Shown: positions 19,172-27,038 of the stretch, in pieces
Layout: every line of letters begins with the position of its first letter
Numbering within the stretch: position 1 is the stretch's first letter
DNA from: Sphingobacteriaceae bacterium
GTDB lineage: Bacteria > Bacteroidota > Bacteroidia > Sphingobacteriales > Sphingobacteriaceae
DNA: 64,000 nt
Reading direction: 5' to 3'
Assembly (NCBI GenBank): GCA_947479815.1
Contig: CANKAT010000004.1
Location: 16,211 to 80,210, forward strand
Notes under the pieces: generated by a model
Databases searched by the model: none
The model's input: only the letters and a program-made list of their open reading frames with translations
Told to the model about the DNA's origin: nothing
Position numbers and translations under genes: made by a program

Positions 19172-22100
19172 ATGAAAGACCATTCAGTTGCCCCAAATAA
19201 GCCAAAATTTTGGCTGGTATTAATCGTATTACTTTTCACACTTATTGGTAATAGCATCTATGTTCAGGCTCAATATTTTGGCCAAAACAAGGTTAGGTAC
19301 AAAAACCTAAAATTCAAGGTTTATGAAACTCCACACTTTGACTTATATTATTATCTGAAGAATGATAGCCTTGTTCAACGCTTTGCCAAAGAAGCTGAGG
19401 TTTGGTATGAATTACATCAGCAGGTTTTTAGGGATACGTTCTTAAAGAAAAACCCATTTATACTTTATTCAAACCATCCTGATTTCCAACAAACTACGGC
19501 TCTAAGTGGTGAAATAGGCGTAGGAACAGGGGGTGTGACAGAAGGCTTAAAAAATAGGGTAATCATGCCTATTTCACAGGTAAACCATCAAACAAGACAC
19601 GTATTAGGCCACGAATTGGTACATGCTTTTCAGTATCATTCATTAATTGAAGGCGATTCCACAAATCTAGAAAATATTGCAAACTTACCTTTATGGATGG
19701 TTGAAGGTATGGCTGAATACCTTTCAGTTGGCAAACAGGATGCTTATACCTCGATGTGGATGCGTGATGCATTTTTGAATAAAGACATACCTACCTTAAA
19801 GGATCTGACCGAATCAAATAAATACTTCCCGTATCGTTATGGGCAAGCTTTCTGGTCGTATATAGGCTCAACCTATGGTGATACCGTTATCGTTCCATTT
19901 TTTAAAGAAACTGCAAAATATGGCTATCAAATAGCTATTCGACGTACATTTGGATACGATGACCGTACTTTATCAAGCCTCTGGAAAACAAGTATAGAAA
20001 ACACATATCGCCCCTATCTTAAAGATACGGCTCAGGTGCCGATCGGAAAAAAGATCATCGACGAAAAGAATGGTGGCACAAACTATAATGTTGCGCCTGC
20101 AATTTCTCCTGATGGAAATTATATTGCATTCCTCTCAGAACGTGATCTCTTGAGTATTGACCTATTCCTTGCCGATGCACGCACTGGAAAAGTGATCAGG
20201 AAATTATCAAGTAAAGCCAAGAGCGGAGATATCGACGAATACAATTTTATTGAATCTGCAGGTGCTTGGTCGCCAGATAGTCGAAAATTTGCTTTCAGTG
20301 TATTCAGCGCAGGGGTAAATAAACTGATGATCATTGATGTTTCTAACGGCAAAGTCATCGCTACCGAGGCCATGGGAAAAGTTGAAGAGTTTAGCAATAT
20401 TACTTGGTCTCCAAATGGAAATGATGTAGCTTTTTCGGGATTAAAGGAAGGTCAAAATGACCTCTACCAATTTAACCTACGCACTAAATTACTTACTCAG
20501 CTTACCAATGACAAATATTCAGACTATCATCCAAGTTATTCAAGAGACGGTAAGTCAATAGTATTCAGCACCGACCGCAAAACATTTGACCGGTCATCAA
20601 CCAGTGTAGATATCACTCTCAATATGGCTATTATCGATGTGGCCAGTAAGAAGATTACTACTATTCCCGTATTTGATGGTGCTAACAACCTGAATCCTCA
20701 ATATTCTGGAGATAACAAAAGTATTTACTTCCTATCAAACAGAGATGGCTTCAGAAATTTATACAAGTATTCTCTCGAAAAACAAAGTGTTCAGCAGCTA
20801 ACTGATTATTTCACAGGAATAAGTGGTATTACTGAATTTTCACCTGCCTTAAGTGTATCCAATAAGGACGACATCTTGTACTCGTATTATAGGGCTCAAA
20901 AATATACAATCTATAATGCTAAAGCATCAGATTTTAAGCCTGAAATGGTTGGAAATGATGATATCAATTTTGATGCTGCTGAACTTCCTCCTTCTAGATC
21001 AGTTGGAGTAAATATTGTAAATGCCAATCTGGATAATTTTGAAAGATTCGAAAGAATTCCAAAAGATTCAATCCGTACAATTGCATACCAACCTAAATTC
21101 AAACTAGATTATCTGTCAAGCAATGGAGTAGGCGCTTCTGTTGGACGATTTGGAACTGGACTATCCAGTGGTATTCAAGGCGTTTTCAGTGATATTCTTG
21201 GAAGAAATCAAATTTTTGCTACGGCAGCTGTAAATGGTGAAATCTATGATTTTGGAGGCCAGGTAGCCTATGTGAATCAAAAAAGCAGGATTAATTGGGG
21301 TGTTGTAGGATCACATATTCCGTATGTATCCGGTCAGTTTTCTGCAGCAATTAAAAATATTGCGGGAATCGGACAAACTTACATTGAACGGTACGATATC
21401 ATCCGCACATTTGAAGATCAATTTTCTGTTTTTGGATCCTATCCATTTTCAAAAAACCATCGTTTTGAAGCTGGAAGTGGAATTTCTCGCTACAGTTATC
21501 GGATTGATCGATATAACAACTATTATGACTATAACCGAGGCTATCAGATTGGTACTGATCGTGAAAAACTTTCTAATGATGAGGCCTTTCAAACCTATGG
21601 GGTATACTTTAATCCATTTACTACCGTACAGTTGAATGCAGCATTTGTAGGCGACAATTCCTTTTCAGGTATTACGTCTCCCCTTGCCGGATTCCGTTAC
21701 CGTGTAGGTTTGGAAAGCTACCAGGGCGATTATAAACTAAATGCTTTAACTGTAGATGGAAGAAGATATGTACGGGTTAAACCAGTAACTATCGCAGCCA
21801 GAATTTATACTTACACCCGGTTTGGACGTGATGAGAATAGACTTTATCAAATGTATGCAGGATATGGATATTTAATACGTGGATATGACGCAAACTCTTT
21901 TTACAGGAATGGTTCAGCTACAAGCAATGGATTTGATATTAATCAGTTAGTGGGTTCTAGAATTGCTGTTGCTAATTTTGAATTACGTCTTCCATTCACT
22001 GGCCCAAAAAAGTTAGCTGCAGTTGAATCTAAATTCTTATTCTCTGATCTGAACCTATTCTTTGATATGGGCTTAGCATATGATAATAATTCAAAAGTTG

Positions 22101-22294
22101 CCTTCAGATCTGAGCCACGATTAATTGGCGGCGCTAGAGGATACCTTGAACGTATACCTGCCATGAGTGCAGGTGTATCCTTAAGAGTGAATGTATTCGG
22201 CTATTTTGTTCTTGAACCTTATTATGCTATACCTTTCCAAAGAAAAGATGTTAACCTTGGAGTATTTGGTCTAACCTTAGCACCAGGGTGGTAA
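19172..22294 (+). CDS. fusion of zinc-peptidase-like domain, TolB-like propeller and outer-membrane barrel
   Basis: A 1040-residue exported protein. After a signal peptide (about 14-34) comes a gluzincin-like domain with the zinc motif HELVH at 147-151 and a downstream EGMAEY with Glu182 as a candidate third ligand. Residues about 300-600 contain TolB/PD40-type propeller repeats, for example NVAPAISPDGNYIAFLSERD, DIxWSPNGNDVAFSG and YHPSYSRDGKSIVFS. The last 400 residues are Tyr/Gly-rich strands of a BamA/TamA-like surface-antigen barrel, ending in LAPGW. Such three-part proteins are known in Bacteroidota but lack a defined role. A periplasmic peptidase tethered to an outer-membrane pore is the simplest reading; whether it is proteolytically active is unknown. 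Confidence 0.85.
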   Translation: MKDHSVAPNKPKFWLVLIVLLFTLIGNSIYVQAQYFGQNKVRYKNLKFKVYETPHFDLYYYLKNDSLVQRFAKEAEVWYELHQQVFRDTFLKKNPFILYSNHPDFQQTTALSGEIGVGTGGVTEGLKNRVIMPISQVNHQTRHVLGHELVHAFQYHSLIEGDSTNLENIANLPLWMVEGMAEYLSVGKQDAYTSMWMRDAFLNKDIPTLKDLTESNKYFPYRYGQAFWSYIGSTYGDTVIVPFFKETAKYGYQIAIRRTFGYDDRTLSSLWKTSIENTYRPYLKDTAQVPIGKKIIDEKNGGTNYNVAPAISPDGNYIAFLSERDLLSIDLFLADARTGKVIRKLSSKAKSGDIDEYNFIESAGAWSPDSRKFAFSVFSAGVNKLMIIDVSNGKVIATEAMGKVEEFSNITWSPNGNDVAFSGLKEGQNDLYQFNLRTKLLTQLTNDKYSDYHPSYSRDGKSIVFSTDRKTFDRSSTSVDITLNMAIIDVASKKITTIPVFDGANNLNPQYSGDNKSIYFLSNRDGFRNLYKYSLEKQSVQQLTDYFTGISGITEFSPALSVSNKDDILYSYYRAQKYTIYNAKASDFKPEMVGNDDINFDAAELPPSRSVGVNIVNANLDNFERFERIPKDSIRTIAYQPKFKLDYLSSNGVGASVGRFGTGLSSGIQGVFSDILGRNQIFATAAVNGEIYDFGGQVAYVNQKSRINWGVVGSHIPYVSGQFSAAIKNIAGIGQTYIERYDIIRTFEDQFSVFGSYPFSKNHRFEAGSGISRYSYRIDRYNNYYDYNRGYQIGTDREKLSNDEAFQTYGVYFNPFTTVQLNAAFVGDNSFSGITSPLAGFRYRVGLESYQGDYKLNALTVDGRRYVRVKPVTIAARIYTYTRFGRDENRLYQMYAGYGYLIRGYDANSFYRNGSATSNGFDINQLVGSRIAVANFELRLPFTGPKKLAAVESKFLFSDLNLFFDMGLAYDNNSKVAFRSEPRLIGGARGYLERIPAMSAGVSLRVNVFGYFVLEPYYAIPFQRKDVNLGVFGLTLAPGW

Positions 22295-22295
22295 A

Positions 22296-22327
22296 TTAAT
22301 AAAGCGAACTTAAAGTGGCTTTATTAA
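22296..22327 (+). terminator. stem-loop after the peptidase-barrel gene
   Basis: A perfect 10-bp inverted repeat, TTAATAAAGC and GCTTTATTAA, encloses a 12-base loop and starts one base after the stop codon. It lacks a long T tract, so it is a weak or mRNA-stabilising terminator candidate. Confidence 0.5.
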
Positions 22328-22403
22328 TTATTAAAATAGAGAAAAAAAACACTTTCTAAACTTATTCATAAGTTATCAGACTAATTTCTAATTAAAAACC
22401 ATG

Positions 22404-22438
22404 TACACGAAATATACAATTGCAGTATATTTCGTGTA
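22404..22438 (+). promoter_or_regulatory. 14-bp inverted repeat just upstream of msrB
   Basis: The arms TACACGAAATATAC (22404-22417) and GTATATTTCGTGTA (22425-22438) are perfect reverse complements around the 7-base spacer AATTGCA. The repeat ends 15 bases before the msrB start codon. No T tract follows, so an intrinsic terminator is unlikely. It could be an operator for a dimeric repressor or an mRNA hairpin over the ribosome-entry region. Confidence 0.6.
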
Positions 22439-22453
22439 TACAGAAACAATACC

Positions 22454-22951
22454 ATGAAAATAATATTAACTATTGCCGCATTAGTATTGATGATTTCGAC
22501 CAACAGTTGCGGTCAAAGCAAATCAAAAATCAAAGAGGAAAATAATAAAGTCTTAAGTTTCCCTATTCAAAAATCAGAAGCTGAATGGAGAAAGATTTTG
22601 AATCCCCTTTCATTTGAAATCATGGTAAATAGAGGCACTGAACCTCCTTTTAATAATCCATATAATAATAACCATCAAAAGGGAATTTACGTGAGTGCTG
22701 CTACAGGTGAACCTTTATTCAGCTCGGATGACAAATATGAATCAGGTAGTGGTTGGCCTAGCTTTACCAAAGCAATCAAAGCTGGTGTCATTACTGTAGT
22801 TACTGATAACAGCCATGGAATGACCCGTGATGAAGTAATCGAAACTAAAACAGGATTACACCTGGGTCATGTATTTGATGATGGCCCAAAAGAAAAAGGT
22901 GGTAAACGCTATTGCATGAACTCAGCAGCCCTGAAATTCATTAAAAAATAA
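22454..22951 (+). CDS. msrB: exported methionine-(R)-sulfoxide reductase MsrB
   Basis: A 165-residue MsrB with an export signal; Cys19 follows MISTNS and may be lipidated, although the lipobox is imperfect. The MsrB core is plain: GEPLFSSDDKYESGSGWPSF (85-104), GLHLGHVFDDGP (134-145) and the catalytic Cys154 in RYCMNSAAL. It reduces the R-epimer of methionine sulfoxide in periplasmic proteins. The two CxxC pairs that bind structural zinc in many MsrB enzymes are replaced (YVSAATG and ETKTG), and no resolving Cys is present, so this is a zinc-free, one-Cys enzyme. The gene abuts the convergent GIY-YIG gene with no spacer and is preceded by a strong inverted repeat. Confidence 0.92.
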   Translation: MKIILTIAALVLMISTNSCGQSKSKIKEENNKVLSFPIQKSEAEWRKILNPLSFEIMVNRGTEPPFNNPYNNNHQKGIYVSAATGEPLFSSDDKYESGSGWPSFTKAIKAGVITVVTDNSHGMTRDEVIETKTGLHLGHVFDDGPKEKGGKRYCMNSAALKFIKK

Positions 22952-23302
22952 TCAGGATAAACTGCTGAAAGAAGCACGCATCGGTTGAATTCCGGAAACC
23001 AATACCTGTTCAAAATCTAAACCGATTGTCAGATCGATCCAATCAGGATTTACAGATCTGATTAGTCTATCCTTTTGGATACGCGCAAATTTGTTTATTA
23101 AATTAAAGCGCTCCTTTGCAGCTGCTTCAGAACTTAATTCTTCAAAATATACGAGTCTAGTTAATTGCTGACCCGAGTCAAAAAATAAATTAGGCATCTG
23201 TCTGTAAAAACTCATGGTCTTCATCAGGTCAGTACTCATGCCTACATGTATAGAGGTACGGTTACGGTCAGTAACTAAATAAACAAATTTTTTAGTTTTC
23301 AT
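22952..23302 (-). CDS. GIY-YIG domain protein, degenerate
   Basis: A 116-residue protein whose N-terminus (FVYLVTDRNRTSIHVGMSTDL) aligns with the GIY-YIG nuclease fold of the YhbQ/UPF0213 group, in which the motif normally reads VYIL..LYIGVT. Here the second tyrosine position reads HVG, so catalysis is doubtful. The following VYFEELSSEAAAKERFNLI segment matches the usual catalytic-Glu helix (Glu in AAAKER). Start 23302 was chosen because it places the motif directly at the N-terminus; an ATG at 23326 would add eight residues. Function is unknown; family members act on DNA in a few cases. It is divergent from the S24 regulator. Confidence 0.7.
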   Translation of the reverse strand: MKTKKFVYLVTDRNRTSIHVGMSTDLMKTMSFYRQMPNLFFDSGQQLTRLVYFEELSSEAAAKERFNLINKFARIQKDRLIRSVNPDWIDLTIGLDFEQVLVSGIQPMRASFSSLS

Positions 23303-23421
23303 AGCTGGTTTAATTAGGATCGGCATATATTAAAAATTAAATTTTTAGTTTCAAGAATAATTGCTAATTTTATGAGCATAAATTTACTAATAATTTTAGT
23401 ATTAACAAATTTATTTTTCAA

Positions 23422-24198
23422 ATGGCAAATATTTCTTCTAATCTGAAGTACCTACGTAAGAAAAAAGGGCTTACTCAACAACAATTCGCAGATACTCTTG
23501 TTATTAAACGCTCCTTAGTTGGAGCATATGAAGAGGACCGTGCAGAACCTAAATATGAATTGCTAAAAAAATTCGCGGAATTTTACGAGCTTTCCATGGA
23601 CGAACTGATCAATGATCGCATTGATGATAAGTGGAAACCAACTCCAAAAGGTGATCCTGCAAACATCCGGGTACTCAGCATTTCGGTTGATAGTCAGGAT
23701 AGAGAAAATATTGAGCTGGTTCCTGTAAAAGCTAGTGCAGGTTATCTGAATGGATATGGAGATCCCGAATACATTTCTGAACTTCCTAAATTTCATTTGC
23801 CCATGTTTCGTCAGGGAACCTATCGTGCATTTGAAATTAAAGGTGATTCTATGTTACCACTTCAATCAGGTACTGTGGTTGTAGGAGAATATCTTACAAA
23901 CTGGAATGAACTGAAAGCTGGCGACACCTATGTAGTGATCAGTAAAAGTGATGGGATTGTTTATAAAAGGGTTGGCAATAAATTCAAAGAGAATAAGGTA
24001 TTAAAGCTAATCTCAGACAATCCAGTTTATGAGCCTTATACTATTGCCGGAGAAGATGTTTTAGAGATATGGAAAGCAAAAGCATATATCAGCACAGATT
24101 TTCCTGACCCGGCACCTGAACCTACCTTAGAAACGCTTACAACTATGGTGTCACAAATGCAGAAATCAATCTCCAATCTCGATAGAAATAAATCTTAG
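23422..24198 (+). CDS. XRE-HTH repressor with S24 (LexA/CI-like) self-cleavage domain
   Basis: A 258-residue regulator. Residues 5-62 form an XRE helix-turn-helix (KKGLTQQQFADTLVIKRSLVGAYE). Residues about 95-235 form an S24 peptidase-like domain with Ser143 in KGDSMLP and Lys182 in GIVYKRV, spaced as in LexA and CI. An Ala106-Gly107 pair in VKASAGYLNGYG lies where LexA-type proteins are cut. RecA-stimulated autocleavage is thus possible. No phage genes or SOS genes lie nearby, so it is a chromosomal regulator rather than a prophage repressor, as often seen in Bacteroidota. The C-terminal 20 residues form a short coiled coil. Targets are unknown; the DUF4890-like gene follows 73 bp downstream. 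Confidence 0.88.
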   Translation: MANISSNLKYLRKKKGLTQQQFADTLVIKRSLVGAYEEDRAEPKYELLKKFAEFYELSMDELINDRIDDKWKPTPKGDPANIRVLSISVDSQDRENIELVPVKASAGYLNGYGDPEYISELPKFHLPMFRQGTYRAFEIKGDSMLPLQSGTVVVGEYLTNWNELKAGDTYVVISKSDGIVYKRVGNKFKENKVLKLISDNPVYEPYTIAGEDVLEIWKAKAYISTDFPDPAPEPTLETLTTMVSQMQKSISNLDRNKS

Positions 24199-24271
24199 CA
24201 CTATTTAACAATTGGATTTTAAACCTTTTTGATTTAAAATCATCTATCTGTATAAACCAACACAAATAGAT

Positions 24272-24691
24272 ATGAAAAAAATAGTGATCACTGCAAGTTT
24301 ATTAATCGGATTAGTAGGCGCTGGTTATTCGCAAGATACTCCACTAAGAAAAGGAGATAAAGAAGTTCCAGCTCATCGGGAGATGAAGTCTGCTGAGGCA
24401 CGTGCAAAAATGAGTACGGATGCCCTTGAGAAGAAATTAAATTTAACTCCTGAACAGAAGGAAAAAGTATATGCACTTCAACTGGAACGTGCCAATAAGA
24501 TGGGCAAAATTCAGGAAGCTGATGCTGAGTACAGAAAAAACCAAATAGAAAAACGCAAGGAATTAATAGCCGAAGCTGAGAAAAAAATGAATAAAATCCT
24601 AACAGAAGATCAGCAAAAAACTTTGGAGGAAATGAAAGCAAAAGGCAAAGAACGCATGCAGAACAATAGGCGTTTAATGCATAGACCCTAA
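24272..24691 (+). CDS. small secreted helical protein, DUF4890/Spy-like
   Basis: A 139-residue exported protein with a signal peptide (MKKIVITASLLIGLVGAGYS). The mature part is almost wholly charged helix (Lys, Glu, Arg, Met rich) with the motif KLNLTPEQKEKVYAL near residue 60 and a second ILTEDQQKTLEEM near 110. LTPEQ-type motifs mark DUF4890 and the distantly similar Spy/CpxP periplasmic chaperones. A role in envelope stress or protein holding is inferred from that resemblance. A strong palindromic terminator follows at 24722. Confidence 0.75.
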   Translation: MKKIVITASLLIGLVGAGYSQDTPLRKGDKEVPAHREMKSAEARAKMSTDALEKKLNLTPEQKEKVYALQLERANKMGKIQEADAEYRKNQIEKRKELIAEAEKKMNKILTEDQQKTLEEMKAKGKERMQNNRRLMHRP

Positions 24692-24721
24692 AAAGGTTAA
24701 CTAATCTTATCCTGTATTTCT

Positions 24722-24758
24722 AAGAAAAGCGGACTAATTAGTCCGCTTTTCTTATTTT
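24722..24758 (+). terminator. intrinsic terminator, perfect 32-bp palindrome
   Basis: Bases 24722-24753 are their own reverse complement, centred on CTAATTAG with the GC-rich arms GCGGAC and GTCCGC flanked by A and T runs, and are followed by ATTTTT. The symmetric A and T flanks make it able to act in both directions, and it separates the DUF4890-like gene from bioF. Confidence 0.88.
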
Positions 24759-24774
24759 TAACAAAAAATACAAC

Positions 24775-25896
24775 GTGGAAGGCATTAATAAGTTCATTTC
24801 GGAAAATTTAAAGAATCGGATTATTACCAATTCGTTAAGAACTTTAAAACCTGAAAACGATCTGATAGATTTTTGTTCAAACGATTACCTCGGATTTGCA
24901 CATTCAATAGAATTCAAACGAATGTTTGAGGCTGAATTAAAGAATTACCCTAACTATCAAATGGGTTCTGGAGGCTCACGTTTGCTGGCAGGCAATGATC
25001 GCTTTACCGAAAATCTTGAAAATGAAATTGCGGAATTCCATTTAGCAGAGCAATCTCTGCTCTTCAATTCAGGATATGATGCAAATATTGGTCTATTTTC
25101 TTCCATTCCACAACGAGGTGATACCATTGTATCAGATGAGTACATTCATGCTTCCATTATTGATGGAATCAGGCTTAGCCATGCAACACGTTTTGTATTC
25201 AAACATAATGACCTAAAAAGCCTGGAGCAAAAATTAAAATTGGCTAAGGGAAAAATATTTATTGTTATTGAAAGCATCTATTCTATGGATGGCGACGAAG
25301 CTCCTATTTCTGAAATTGCAAAAATTGCAAATCAATTTGATGCAGCCCTGATTGTTGATGAAGCTCATGCCATTGGAATTTTTGGAAAATCAGGCAGAGG
25401 TCTTGTACATGAACTAGGCCTATGCAATCAAGTTTTTGCACGAATTATCACATTTGGGAAAGCTATGGGCACACATGGGGCTGCAGTTTTAGGAAGTGAA
25501 CAGCTTCGTACCTACCTAATCAATTTTTCAAGATCTTTTATTTACACTACAGCATCTTCATTTCTAAGTCATTTAGCTATAAAGGTTGCCTATGAATTTT
25601 TAAAGAATCATGATCATCAATCCATGATTCATGAAAGAATAAAACAATTTAAATTAAAAGTTAATTCTACAATCAATCTATTACCCAGCAAATCAGCAAT
25701 ACAGATCATCGTAGTTCCTGGAAATACACAAGCAAGAGAAGCCGCAATAAAAATTCAACAAGCCGGTTTTGATGTCAAGGCCATATTAAGTCCAACTGTT
25801 GCAATCGGAACAGAACGGCTGAGAATATGCCTGCACAATCATAATTCTATCGATGAAATTAATAATCTATGTAAAATTTTAAATCAAATACTTTGA
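24775..25896 (+). CDS. bioF: 8-amino-7-oxononanoate synthase
   Basis: A 373-residue PLP enzyme of the alpha-oxoamine synthase family that condenses pimeloyl-ACP/CoA with L-alanine in biotin synthesis. Signatures include DFCSNDYLGFAHS, GSGGSRLLAGNDRFTENLE, SIYSMDGDEAPI, VDEAHAIGIFGKSGRG and the PLP lysine in ITFGKAMGTHGA. The start is a GTG at 24775, 17 bases after the palindromic terminator stem-tail, which leaves a very short leader. It overlaps bioD by four bases. No bioC, bioH or bioB lies in view, while bioA sits at 52968. Confidence 0.92.
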   Translation: MEGINKFISENLKNRIITNSLRTLKPENDLIDFCSNDYLGFAHSIEFKRMFEAELKNYPNYQMGSGGSRLLAGNDRFTENLENEIAEFHLAEQSLLFNSGYDANIGLFSSIPQRGDTIVSDEYIHASIIDGIRLSHATRFVFKHNDLKSLEQKLKLAKGKIFIVIESIYSMDGDEAPISEIAKIANQFDAALIVDEAHAIGIFGKSGRGLVHELGLCNQVFARIITFGKAMGTHGAAVLGSEQLRTYLINFSRSFIYTTASSFLSHLAIKVAYEFLKNHDHQSMIHERIKQFKLKVNSTINLLPSKSAIQIIVVPGNTQAREAAIKIQQAGFDVKAILSPTVAIGTERLRICLHNHNSIDEINNLCKILNQIL

Positions 25897-26504
25897 AAAA
25901 GAAACCAATCTTCATAACAGGTATAGGAACAGAAATTGGCAAAACTATAGTTTCAGCTGTTCTCGTTGAAAAATTACAGGCTGATTATTGGAAACCTGTT
26001 CAATCGGGTGAATTAAACAATAGTGATACCATGATCGTAAAAAAATTGATTTCAAACAAAAAATCAGTTTTTCATCAAGAGGCTTATCGGTTAAATCAGC
26101 CATTCTCACCACATTACTCTGCAGCATTAGACGGTATAGAAATAGATTTGGATAAGATCAATTTACCCCAAACAGAAAATCAACTGATCATTGAAGGTGC
26201 CGGAGGATTAATGGTTCCATTAAATGAAAAAGTTTTAATGATTGATTTGATAGAAAAACTAGGTGCTGAAGTGGTTCTGGTTTCTAAAAACTATTTGGGT
26301 AGTATTAATCACACCTTATTATCTGCAGAACTTCTTAAGGGGAGAAAAGTAAAAATAAGGAACTTAATTATCAGCGGTGAAAGCAATCCAAGTACAGAAG
26401 AAATCATTTCTAAATATTTGGATACAGCTATCATCAGAGTTCCATTTTTTAATGCCTTGAATAAAAGTACGATCCACGAATTTGCCTCAAAATTGAATTT
26501 ATAG
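25893..26504 (+). CDS. bioD: dethiobiotin synthetase
   Basis: A 203-residue ATP-dependent carboxylase that closes the ureido ring of dethiobiotin. The P-loop is FITGIGTEIGKT (about 7-18), followed by YWKPVQSGE and the IIEGAGGLMVPL motif near residue 100. The only start that preserves the P-loop N-terminus is a TTG at 25893, which overlaps the bioF stop in TTGA; the frame between there and residue 1 allows no ATG. Translational coupling to bioF is therefore likely. A strong terminator follows at 26528. Confidence 0.92.
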   Translation: MKKKPIFITGIGTEIGKTIVSAVLVEKLQADYWKPVQSGELNNSDTMIVKKLISNKKSVFHQEAYRLNQPFSPHYSAALDGIEIDLDKINLPQTENQLIIEGAGGLMVPLNEKVLMIDLIEKLGAEVVLVSKNYLGSINHTLLSAELLKGRKVKIRNLIISGESNPSTEEIISKYLDTAIIRVPFFNALNKSTIHEFASKLNL

Positions 26505-26527
26505 AATCATTTCCAAGAAAATAGATC

Positions 26528-26566
26528 AAAAAAAAGATCGGCTATAATTAGCCGATCTTTTTTTTT
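26528..26566. terminator. bidirectional intrinsic terminator after bioD
   Basis: The stem GATCGGCTA (26536-26544) and TAGCCGATC (26549-26557) encloses the loop TAAT, with a run of A before and nine T after. It can end bioFD transcription on the plus strand and the SusC/D operon on the minus strand. Confidence 0.9.
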
Positions 26567-26584
26567 GCAATTACATCAGATTAT

Positions 26585-27028
26585 TTAAGGAACAATCGTC
26601 AATGTATATTGTCTGAAATTTGGATTTGGCGTAATCCCTCCCGGGGCTTCACCCAAATTGATTATCAATTTTACACCCGTTGCAGCTGTTACGCTTCCAG
26701 GAACCAAACTGATTGGAATTGTAACTGAGCTTTTATTAGGTGCCAAAGCTACAGAATTACCGGTTGCAGTAATGTTATAGTGAGTACCCGCAACTGCAGT
26801 ACTAGCTGGATCAATATTAAAAGGAACCATCAAGGTTGCTCCTAATTGTGGTCCAACTAACTGAATCAATGCATCTGCAGAACCTGCAGCTGCAGTCAAC
26901 TTTACAGTTCTTGCAATAGGCTTAAATTCTGTTACAGTTGGCCCGTCAAATGCTTTATCATTATCAGGAAAACAAGCTGTAATACTGCTTATTACAGTAA
27001 AGAGAAATAAATATTTTATATACTTCAT
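26585..27028 (-). CDS. small lipoprotein of the SusC/D operon
   Basis: A 147-residue lipoprotein with signal MKYIKYLFLFTVISSITAC; Cys19 is the acylation site. The mature part is a single beta-sandwich-like domain with alternating hydrophobic strands (VKLTAAAGSADALIQLVG, SSVTIPISLVPGS, FRQYTLTIVP) reminiscent of Calx-beta or DUF4843-type domains. It is the third gene of the operon, starting 10 bp after the SusD stop. Such extra lipoproteins often act as surface glycan- or ligand-binding partners of SusC/D; that role is inferred from position. Confidence 0.78.
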   Translation of the reverse strand: MKYIKYLFLFTVISSITACFPDNDKAFDGPTVTEFKPIARTVKLTAAAGSADALIQLVGPQLGATLMVPFNIDPASTAVAGTHYNITATGNSVALAPNKSSVTIPISLVPGSVTAATGVKLIINLGEAPGGITPNPNFRQYTLTIVP

Positions 27029-27038
27029 GATTATAAGA

